From an uncultured Verrucomicrobiota bacterium (GTDB lineage Bacteria > Verrucomicrobiota > Verrucomicrobiia > Limisphaerales > UBA9464), in assembly GCA_903842505.1 (NCBI GenBank), contig CAIMMI010000337.1:27413-91412 (forward strand): a stretch of DNA of 64,000 nt. Direction: 5' to 3'. This document shows positions 41,001-47,802 of the stretch, one piece after another. The notes under the pieces are model-generated. The model had not been told where the DNA came from, made no database searches, and saw nothing but the letters and a program-made list of their open reading frames with translations. Both the position numbers and the translations under genes were made by a program. How positions within the stretch are numbered: the stretch's first letter is position 1; each line of letters begins with the position of its first letter.

Positions 41001-44000
41001 CGACAGGACCGCTGCAGTTGGCCTTGCCGCCGGTTGACTGGTTCACCGCCGCTGAGGAGCAGCCCATGCCCGGGTTGGACGTGGGTGAGTCGCGTGAGTT
41101 TCACCTGGTGGTCCGCCCGGCGGGCAACCTCCCGCTGACCGAACAGTCCGGCAGCATCGGGTTGGGCGACGGTCAGGCTTCGGCCACGTTGCCATTCTCG
41201 ATCGCGATTCTATCCGACGCCTTGGGCGCTCTCGATGTCGAGGCGGTCGACGAATACACCTACTACGCCGACGGTGCGCCGCGTGTTGCGGGTGCCCGGA
41301 TCCGTGCTGTGCGCCAGGACGGTTCCGGCGCTGCCGTGGAGGCCATGGCAGATGCCCATGGTCGCGTGCGTTTCGCGGGAATCCGTGAGGGCTGGTACGA
41401 GGTCACGGCCACTGCCGACGGACACCAGACCGGGCGAAACGTCCTGCTCGTGCGTTCCGGGCCAACGACGGCGACGACGGTGTTTCTGCCGCGGATCGCC
41501 GTTCAGTACTTCTTCCGTGTCGACGAGATCAGCCTGGAGGACCGGACGAAGGTCACGATCGAAACCGTCTTCGAGACGTCCGTGCCGATGCCGGTGGTGA
41601 CGATCGAGCCGACGTCGATCGATCTGGATGCGATCGTGCAGGATCGAACCGAGTTGGAGTTCAAGATCACCAATCACGGGTTGATCGCGGCCAAGGCGAT
41701 GGAGATTGGGTTCTCCAATTCGGACGGGTGGCGGTTCACGACGTTGCAGACGCAATTGGGTGATCTGCCGGCGCGGAGTTCGGTGACGGTGCCGGTGGTG
41801 GTGGAGCGGTTGACTCCGGGGGCCAGGTCCGCCGGTCCGGCGGCCGCGGGCGGTTGCCCGTCGGTTCGGGTCTACTGGAATCTGGTTTGCGGAAGCGACA
41901 CCCAACGCTACGCCGGTTCCGTCGGGGTCCAAGGCGCGGACTGCGGCGGCGGCGGCAGTTGGTTTGGTGGGGAAGCCACCAGTGCGGGCGGAGGAGGAGT
42001 GATCACGGCCCATGCCGTGGCGACGAGTCTCGGGTCCTGTGATCCGTGCACGGATGCGGTGGCGAAGGCACTGCTGGAATGTGTCGTTGGATTCATCCCC
42101 CTCGGGAACATCCCGAGTTGCATCAAGGACACCTTCGATTGCGTCAACGATCCCGACATCCTCGGTTGCCTCGGGGCGTTCGTCAGTTGTCTGGAAGCTG
42201 CCGGAAAGGAGGTCCCGTTGGCGGGCGACATCCTGAGCGCCCTGGACTGTCTGGTGGGATTGAAGACGGCTGCGGCCGGGTGTGACGCAGGAGGAGGCGG
42301 TGGCGGTGGCGGAGGTGGCGGAGGAGGAGGCGGCGGCGGTGGTGGAGGTGGCAGTGGAAGTGGAGGTGACAATGGAAACAATGGCGGCAACCGCGGCGGA
42401 CTGCGTGGCCTTGCGGCTCCTGCGAATTCCATCACGTCGGTGGTTCCCGGCCTCGAAGGCGTGAACGAACAGACCCTTCGGCTTCGAGCGATCCTGGAAC
42501 CATGGATCCTGCTGGTTGGCAATCGGGCCCTGCTCATGCCCGCCGTGGGAACGAATGAGACGTTCCTTCAGGCGTTTGTCGCTGTGACCGCGACCAGCGG
42601 TGACGCGGGGGCGACGGTCTCGACCGCGGAGTTCGACCGTTTGCTGGCGGCGCGTCGCGCAGCCAATACGTCGTCCGACGATGTCCGCCGCTCGGCAGAT
42701 CGTTGGAACCGGACCCAGGAGTATCACCGCGGCGGAATTCATCGGGTATCCCAGGTTCCTGCGGGCGGAATCACCGACTTCATCGACCGCGACCTGCTCG
42801 CCCGCGTGCTGGGCGAAGCCAAGGCGGCCCTTGTTGCCAACGAAGCCCAGGGCTTCCTCGAACCCATGGCCGCCGTGATGAGCGCCCTCGACCGGTTGAA
42901 GGCTGAAATCCAGAAGGGCTCGGGCGGCGATTCCGTCTGCGCCCGCGTGCAGCTCCGTCTGGAACAGGACGTGGTCCAGGCCCGGCAGGGCTTCCGCGCC
43001 GCGTTGGATCTCGTCAACAACTCGGATGCCGCGCTGGATGGGGTGAAGGTTGAACTCACGGTGGTGGATGAGAAGGGGGTTCCCTCGGGAACCCGGTTCG
43101 GAATCCTGGCGCCGGAGCTCACAAACATCGGGGCTGTGGACGGGACAGGCCGCGTCAATACCTCCAGCACCGGGACCGCACGCTGGACGTTGATCCCTGG
43201 GCCGGATGCCGCCCCGACTGAATCGCCCGTCCGTCATTTCGTTGGTGGGACGATCGAGTACCGGCAGGGAGACCTGACCGTGCGCCTGCCGATCACGCCC
43301 GTGCCGATCACGGTGCTGCCGATCCCGCAGTTGGTGCTGCAGTATTTCCACGAGCGCGATGTCCGTTCCGATGATCCGTTCACGGCTCCGATCGAGCCGA
43401 GCATCCCGTACTCCCTGGCGGTGCTGGTGAAAAACCGCGGGGCCGGCACGGCCCGGAACCTGCGCGTCACATCGTCAGAACCGAAGATCGTGGAGAACGA
43501 GAAGGGGCTCCTGATCGACTTCGACCTGATCGCGACGGAGGTGGCGGGGAAGGACCTCGTGCCCTCGCTGACGGCCGATTTCGGCGACGTGCCGCCCGGT
43601 GAGACTACCGTCGGATGCTGGCTTTTCCAGTCGACGCTTCAAGGACAGTTCATTGAGTACAGCGCGACGTTCGAGCACACGGGGCCGTTCAGTGGTCGCC
43701 CGGAACTGGCTTCCGTCCGGGATGTTTCCATCCATGAAATGATCCACCTCGTGCAGGTGGATCGCGGGTTGGCGGATGGCAAGCCTGACTTCCTGGTCAA
43801 TGACGTCCCGGATGACGATTTCCTTCCGGATGCCTTGTACCTGAGTGATGGGTCGACCAACCGCGTGCAGGTGCTGCGCACGGCGCAGTTGGATGGACCG
43901 GCGACGCCGTCGGATCGCGAGGTCCGGATCACCTTCGATGCCCCGGCAGGCTGGACGTATCTGCGGATTCCGGATCCTGCCAACGGGACGATGGGGCTGG

Positions 44001-45655
44001 CCCGCGTGCTTCGGCCGGATGGCAGCATGGTGCCGTTCGGATGGAATGTGTGGACGACCGACCGGACGTTCATCGCGGGAGGCCGGCGTCCGACGTATGA
44101 GAACACCCTGCATCTGTTCGACCTGATGCCCGGCGGGCCGGTGAGTTACACCGTTGTTTTTGAAGCGCCGCCTGCTCCGGACACCGCGCCACCCGTGAGC
44201 CAGATCCTGCCGCTTCCGTCCGAGAGTCGGGCGCAGTTTGCCGTGCGGTGGAGTGGCGAGGACGCCGCGAGCGGAGTGCGATCCTACGACGTCCTCGTCT
44301 CCACGGACGGCGGGCCGTTTGTGACATGGCGTTCCTCGACCCGTGAGACATCGGGCTTCTACACGGGCGAGATGGGGCGTTCCTACGCATTCTACAGCGT
44401 GGCCGTGGACGTGGCGGGCAACCGCGAACCGGTCCCGGCCAGCGCCGACACCGTGACCCGCGTCCGACTGGTGAACCAGGCGCCTGTGTTCCAGGGACCC
44501 ACCGCCGTGACGGTTGCCGAGGGCGATCAGGCTTCCTTCCAGTGCCAGGCGATGGATCCCGACCGTCCGGCGGATTCGGTGACCCACCGACTGGGGGCAG
44601 GAGTTCCCGCGGGTATGCAGATCGATTCGCGGACCGGTCGGGTGACCTGGCCCACCGGTGAAGGCAGCGGCCCATCCCAATGGGTGGTCGAGGTCATCGC
44701 CACCGACGATGGCCTCCCGCCGATGATGTCGACGCACCGCGTGACCGTGACCGTCACGGAGGACAACGAGCCGCCCCGGCTTGGCACGCTGCCGGACCGG
44801 GTGGTGGCCGAGACCGTCCTGCTTGAGTTTGCGGTGACGGCGACCGATGAGGACCTACCTGCGCAGTCGCTTCGCTTCCGCTTCGTGGAAGCCGCACCCC
44901 GCGGGGCAACGCTGGATCCCGTTTCGGGAATCTTCCGATGGCGTCCGGATCCGACGCAGGGTCCCAGCACCAACGAGATTGCCGTGGCGGTCTCCGATGG
45001 CGAACTCGAGACCCAGGACCGCTTTGTCGTGGTCGTGCGCGATACCCAGGCGGACTTCCGTCTGAAGCTGGGTGAGACGATCCTCCTCGCCGGTGAATCG
45101 GGGGCCGTGGATGTGACCGTGGATTCCCAATTGGAGCTGGCCTCGATCCAGACGCGGATCCGTTTGAGCGAGCCGGGCCTGACCCAGTTGTCGATCGGGA
45201 ACCTGGCCCCGGTCGTGGCCCGCGCCACCCTGGAACCTGTTTCAGCGGATGAATACGCCCTCGTGCTCGCGGCAGGGGTAGGTCAATCCCTCCGCATGCA
45301 AGGCGTTGCCGCCCGGCTGGCATTTGGATCGGATCCATTCGCGGCATCCGCCTTTGTCCGACTGCAACCGGTGGGCACGGAGGGTCTGCTGGCTGGCACC
45401 CTGCTGAACCGCGTTGGGCAAGGGGCTGGCCGGGTGGTCCTGCTGGGGGCCGAGCCGCTTCTCGATGCCGTGGGCGATCGGACGCTCCGTCTGTACGGAC
45501 GTCCCGGGGTCCGCTACGCCATCGAGAGTTCCGCCGAGCTGAAGGATACCGGAGTGTGGTCGCCGTGGCGGGAGGAGTCCCTGCAATCCACGCTGCGTCT
45601 GCTGCCGGAGGTTCCGACGGGGGATGTCTTCCTGCGGGCGCGGGAGTTGAGGTGA
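35099..45655 (+). CDS. Giant secreted modular protein (3518 aa): N-terminal repeats, Ig-like, cadherin/He_PIG-like and CARDB-like segments, poly-Gly stretch, verrucomicrobial-type C-terminal module
   Basis: Signal-like N-terminus; ATVTWDGGGDGVRWNDPANWSGDVLPGSGDDAVLG; APVFQGPTAVTVAEGDQASFQCQAMDPD; C-terminus LYGRPGVRYAIESSAELKDTGVWSPWREE...FLRARELR. Confidence 0.85.
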   Translation: MILHPCFLRAVGFLSAVLVLGRCAAATVTWDGGGDGVRWNDPANWSGDVLPGSGDDAVLGVGPEVHIDGSVAVVNRATVGRPLRLVSGGLTTGVGLGVEAGLLILDGGLLQGPVVVGNSGLILAPGAASTEVLRLTGDCTLDGDIPAGLSVTVLGASSGGHARTTWRTGGVNRGTLRLDSVDAGWGSRLEMGAIPLVNEATGRIGVGLGTGGSRVIAGSVRNRGAWSVEAGVVLEVNPGVLGIVEHLGGAIEVAAGSRTEVQGASFTWDGGQVSGAGRVMAVGSRVRVNPGVTQAGTVVASGNFVFLGNDSPVATVFVEGNSLVGHALMRLEADAVNRGELRFESRDAGWWSRAELGNFRLSNAVTGRLLFRPGTGGFRGLNGILANAGRVEAETESGTVLEGAYEGHGGIVVGDVRFLRTALSLVQSPSAAHPLILDGGENTLRTDVPSGYTLHVRGGGEGHGYLRSARSFRNAGTLLLESRNAGWISAIEMPGPDGFGVENVGRIVVGAGSLGPRWIRGDLTNRGVVQVEPGVTLDLQRTGGAVLEQAAGSIEVDAVGALVLDTGTFRFTGGRLQGPVYAVRSQIDVPGAGPEGQVIVCGDRSMLAQQKAPGVSLWVQGGGAGAGHSRLQILPGAVNLGLIRMESVNGGWISDLLSDAGVTLENGLTGRIVAAEGAGGRRALVVNLRNAGRLEGIAGHHWLFAGTYTSLGGFVAPEVEFIASTLDLSLPPEPGSTLFVAGESSRLVSDVPAGTTLRFRSNPSVGHSTLVLPLRFSNRGRVEVASEVAGWTTTLLQGPGCEIRNELGAVFQVQLGAGGRRVFAGRMENFGELEIQLDAEWQGGLANRSGAMLRVHPSNQFLGAGTSLRNFGRIEFAGPVGLVRVAGMFRQASGGWLRMRQQDGGPDRLTVDNLAQLDGALELGLVPGASAPLVEQVFTVIQAGVREGRFRVLDLPALAPGLSWNPEYTATGLDLRVVARDATIAAVEITDLASGRIVPAGTPVVLDVGVRGTPPIAFQWYRDGGVIGGATAATLDLGPANADLEANYRVEVSNAGGRQMSDLIPVRLAEAVVPVASAAQTNLPAVGGDGVVIELFNGIGGGPPPRHADLEGLAPNARMISPEIDFPRPGLIVGVGDSFERFFASTVVPPESVRVLSARNFILRHRFFLRVGPDSDMDPTTLPVEMRLGVGSDDGFLLEMGGVLVGQAGDRAFTHSWFDLVFEAPGLYPVNLLFAANDAGASGLEWSRINRDGQVEVVPQSDLYTSPYLGDRQITFEELPAGTVVSNQFRNLGVLFTTTAGITVTSARPDRFVPVSMDRVLGDPTTAGAAAGSVEMRFVVPGTDAGAVTDFVSLYVIDAEWVGAVVEALDVDGAVLERRELHGGGGSQERVTFSRPGIARIRASLGRDTDTAAIDQMNFTLPQEFNRAPVVASLFERAVDEGTPVEVALGATDPDLGQTVRYGLVPPFPAGAVIDPSSGVFRWTPSEAAGPGGYEFVIRVTDDGLSPLGAEARVRVTVREVNLSPTLLSRSDRFVEAGREYSETLIASDPDVPVQTLRFTLVNGPAGASITEAGFFRWTVPAVVKGPVPVTVRVEDGAGGVDSATFQLRLPVPLPNLLFSQLTVPPAADTGAPFLVTVREVNLGKAPANGSWRLRLWLSQDRILDGGDVLLAEYPFNGEVLPTQFIERTAQFRAPGVPGEYYVIAGSDVENSIVEGSEADNSRIAGPIGVSSAYTAVVATDFQTGLAGTPIPMSGVATRRNGGPAAFELVNVHLLVRGTRRVISALTDSAGRFELVFRPLPGEAGEYTIGAAHPGEATAPVQDAFRLLGLRAEPDTLVLDVPALTVVSNTFDLVNLSEATFLPLALTVSTEAVPPGVTISAVAPQSLPGSARVPMTVVVTSTTDADVEGEAVLRVGTPGGPQAVLHLPIRVMSARSRLVFEPSELRVGAVRGGQSVIPVTVRNVGGRPTGPLQLALPPVDWFTAAEEQPMPGLDVGESREFHLVVRPAGNLPLTEQSGSIGLGDGQASATLPFSIAILSDALGALDVEAVDEYTYYADGAPRVAGARIRAVRQDGSGAAVEAMADAHGRVRFAGIREGWYEVTATADGHQTGRNVLLVRSGPTTATTVFLPRIAVQYFFRVDEISLEDRTKVTIETVFETSVPMPVVTIEPTSIDLDAIVQDRTELEFKITNHGLIAAKAMEIGFSNSDGWRFTTLQTQLGDLPARSSVTVPVVVERLTPGARSAGPAAAGGCPSVRVYWNLVCGSDTQRYAGSVGVQGADCGGGGSWFGGEATSAGGGGVITAHAVATSLGSCDPCTDAVAKALLECVVGFIPLGNIPSCIKDTFDCVNDPDILGCLGAFVSCLEAAGKEVPLAGDILSALDCLVGLKTAAAGCDAGGGGGGGGGGGGGGGGGGGGGSGSGGDNGNNGGNRGGLRGLAAPANSITSVVPGLEGVNEQTLRLRAILEPWILLVGNRALLMPAVGTNETFLQAFVAVTATSGDAGATVSTAEFDRLLAARRAANTSSDDVRRSADRWNRTQEYHRGGIHRVSQVPAGGITDFIDRDLLARVLGEAKAALVANEAQGFLEPMAAVMSALDRLKAEIQKGSGGDSVCARVQLRLEQDVVQARQGFRAALDLVNNSDAALDGVKVELTVVDEKGVPSGTRFGILAPELTNIGAVDGTGRVNTSSTGTARWTLIPGPDAAPTESPVRHFVGGTIEYRQGDLTVRLPITPVPITVLPIPQLVLQYFHERDVRSDDPFTAPIEPSIPYSLAVLVKNRGAGTARNLRVTSSEPKIVENEKGLLIDFDLIATEVAGKDLVPSLTADFGDVPPGETTVGCWLFQSTLQGQFIEYSATFEHTGPFSGRPELASVRDVSIHEMIHLVQVDRGLADGKPDFLVNDVPDDDFLPDALYLSDGSTNRVQVLRTAQLDGPATPSDREVRITFDAPAGWTYLRIPDPANGTMGLARVLRPDGSMVPFGWNVWTTDRTFIAGGRRPTYENTLHLFDLMPGGPVSYTVVFEAPPAPDTAPPVSQILPLPSESRAQFAVRWSGEDAASGVRSYDVLVSTDGGPFVTWRSSTRETSGFYTGEMGRSYAFYSVAVDVAGNREPVPASADTVTRVRLVNQAPVFQGPTAVTVAEGDQASFQCQAMDPDRPADSVTHRLGAGVPAGMQIDSRTGRVTWPTGEGSGPSQWVVEVIATDDGLPPMMSTHRVTVTVTEDNEPPRLGTLPDRVVAETVLLEFAVTATDEDLPAQSLRFRFVEAAPRGATLDPVSGIFRWRPDPTQGPSTNEIAVAVSDGELETQDRFVVVVRDTQADFRLKLGETILLAGESGAVDVTVDSQLELASIQTRIRLSEPGLTQLSIGNLAPVVARATLEPVSADEYALVLAAGVGQSLRMQGVAARLAFGSDPFAASAFVRLQPVGTEGLLAGTLLNRVGQGAGRVVLLGAEPLLDAVGDRTLRLYGRPGVRYAIESSAELKDTGVWSPWREESLQSTLRLLPEVPTGDVFLRARELR

Positions 45656-45690
45656 AGTGGACCCGAGCGCCTGGGAGGGTTGGGCTCTGG

Positions 45691-45775
45691 GTGACGACGT
45701 CCCCGTCGTCTTGGGCAAGGGTCTGGGGTGGCAACGAGGGCGTTGCCGCCCGGTTTGACGCGGGGGGGCAGTGTG
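45691..45775 (+). repeat. Two-hairpin intergenic repeat, copy 1 (pairs with 47429-47510)
   Basis: GACGACgtccccGTCGTC and GGCAACGagggCGTTGCC hairpins, then CGCCCGGTTTGACGCGGGGGGGCAGTGT. Confidence 0.75.
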
Positions 45776-45853
45776 AAGAAGGGCGCTCGGTAAGCGGGCA
45801 ATGGAAAACAGGGTTGCGTTGGGCGGGGCTGGGGCTCTTTGATACGCACACGT

Positions 45854-47359
45854 ATGAACAATCCCGGCCACGCGTCCAGCGGCCCTTCCCGGATGACCAC
45901 CACCACCTGGCTCGTCTGTGCCATCGCAGCCATCGGGTTTGCCTTCGATATCTATGAGCTCCTGATGCTCCCGCTGATCATCAAGCCCGCGATCGCGGCG
46001 TTGAGCGGGCCTTTGGTGGAAGAGTTGGTGAAAGGCGGGATGGCGAAAGCCGAGGCGGTGGCCAGCTTTGCGCCGGGCGGCAAGAACTACGTCGCGTGGG
46101 CACGGTTGCTGTTCTTCGTTCCGGCATTGGCGGGCGGTGTGTTCGGGTTGCTCGGGGGGTACCTGACGGATCGGTTGGGGCGTCGGCGCGTGCTGACCTT
46201 CAGCATCCTGTTGTATGCGTTTTCGGCCTTGGGCGCGGGATTCGCGACCTCGTTGCCGCAATTGTTGGTGTTGCGATGCCTCGTGTTCATCGGCGTGTGC
46301 GTCGAGTTCGTGGCAGCGGTGGCCTGGTTGGCTGAGTTGTTCCCGAACCACGAGCAGCGCGAGAAGGTCCTCGGGTACACGCAGGCGTTTTCCTCGCTGG
46401 GTGGTTTCATGGTGGGCGGTGCGAACGTATTGGCGGCGAAGTGGGCGCTCAGCCTGCCCACGATCCATGATGGCCACGACGCGTGGCGGTACACGTTGAT
46501 CTCGGGTGTGATTCCAGCGTTGCCGTTGATCGCGATCCGGCCGTTCCTGCCGGAGTCGCCCGTGTGGGCGCAGAAGAAGGCTTCGGGTGCCCTGCGTCGG
46601 CCTTCGATCCTCGAACTCTTCAGTCCCCAGTTGATCCGGGGTACGGTGGTCACGACGCTGGTTTTTGCAGCGAGCTACGGCATTGCGTTTGGCGCGATCC
46701 AGCAGTTGCCGCAGATCCTGGGTGGACCGAAGGGCCATGCGGCGATCCAGGCCGTGGCGAAGGCGGCGCGGGAGAAGGTGACGGCGGAGGCAGCGGCAGC
46801 GGGCAAGCCGGTTCCGGAAGCCCGGGCGCTGAACCAGGCGGCAGGTAATGCCACGGATGCGGCGGTGGCGAAGATCACGCTGGCCCAGGAGGTCGGTGGG
46901 TTGGTCGGTCGGTTTGCGCTGGCGATGCTGGCGGGTTGGATGGTGAGCCGGCGGGCGTTGCTGCGGGTTTTCCAGATTCCGGCGTTGTTCGTGGTGCCGG
47001 CGCTGTTCTGGTGGATCTCGACCAAGCTGCCGGATGCCGGGTCGCTGGACGCGATCCGTGGGGGCGTCTTCGTGGCGGGGTTCCTGACGGTGGCGCAGTT
47101 CAGTTTCTGGGGGAACTACATCCCCTTGGTATTCCCGCTGCACCTGCGGGGCACCGGTGAGAGCTTTGCGGCGAACATCGGTGGACGGGTGATCGGGACG
47201 GCGGCGGCGTGGTTCACGATCACGTTCTCGCAGTCGACGCCTCCGGATCCGGCCAAGATCGCGGTGGTGGGGGCGGTGGTGGCCGGGATCTATGCGTTGG
47301 TGGGTGTGATCCTGACGCAGTGGTTGCCGGAGCCCGGCAAGGGTGGAGTGGAGAGCTGA
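45854..47359 (+). CDS. MFS transporter
   Basis: FDIYELLMLPLII, GLLGGYLTDRLGRRRVL, LPESPVWAQKKASGALRRPS; about 12 hydrophobic segments. Confidence 0.9.
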   Translation: MNNPGHASSGPSRMTTTTWLVCAIAAIGFAFDIYELLMLPLIIKPAIAALSGPLVEELVKGGMAKAEAVASFAPGGKNYVAWARLLFFVPALAGGVFGLLGGYLTDRLGRRRVLTFSILLYAFSALGAGFATSLPQLLVLRCLVFIGVCVEFVAAVAWLAELFPNHEQREKVLGYTQAFSSLGGFMVGGANVLAAKWALSLPTIHDGHDAWRYTLISGVIPALPLIAIRPFLPESPVWAQKKASGALRRPSILELFSPQLIRGTVVTTLVFAASYGIAFGAIQQLPQILGGPKGHAAIQAVAKAAREKVTAEAAAAGKPVPEARALNQAAGNATDAAVAKITLAQEVGGLVGRFALAMLAGWMVSRRALLRVFQIPALFVVPALFWWISTKLPDAGSLDAIRGGVFVAGFLTVAQFSFWGNYIPLVFPLHLRGTGESFAANIGGRVIGTAAAWFTITFSQSTPPDPAKIAVVGAVVAGIYALVGVILTQWLPEPGKGGVES

Positions 47360-47428
47360 AACGGGAGGGAGTTCGAAGTTCAAAGATCCAGGTTTCAAGC
47401 GGGCTGCCCAATCGAGAACCCGATCGGG

Positions 47429-47510
47429 GTGGCGACGTGCTTGTCACCTTGGAAAAGCGCATGGGAGGGTCACGAGGAGGTGGCCGCCCCGTTGGACGCG
47501 GGGGCAGTGT
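47429..47510 (+). repeat. Two-hairpin intergenic repeat, copy 2 (diverged)
   Basis: GTGGCGACGTGCTTGTCACCTTGG...GTCACGAGGAGGTGGCCGCCCCGTTGGACGCGGGGGCAGTGT aligned to copy 1. Confidence 0.7.
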
Positions 47511-47655
47511 TGAGATCAGCGCGCTTGGAGCTGCCGGGTGTGTCATGGGTTGCAATTTGCCGCGGGGTCGCGACGCTGCGCCCATGATCCCCGCGTTGAT
47601 GGCCGAATGAACCGGGGACGGTTGCGACCATGAACCTAAAACCGGCAGTTCATTT

Positions 47656-47785
47656 AACCGCAGAGGTCGCCGATTGCGCAGAGGGAGGGACTGCACCACC
47701 CAATCCATGCTGGGTTTGGGCGTCCCCTCGAGGGTGCGCGGGCGTTTCACTTCAAGGCCCGGTCTCTCTGCGTCAACGGCGGTTT
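47656..47785. repeat. MITE-like imperfect inverted repeat of the CGCAGAG family
   Basis: AACCGCAGAGGTCGCCGATTGCGCAGAGGGA at 47656; TCTCTCTGCGTCAACGGCGGTTT at 47763. Confidence 0.6.
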
Positions 47786-47802
47786 CAACAGCCTTTTCCA
47801 GG

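Noticed and set aside
41210-43351. 713-aa minus-strand ORF
   Set aside because: Antisense to the giant protein; includes translation of the poly-Gly DNA as Ser/Thr/Ala runs.
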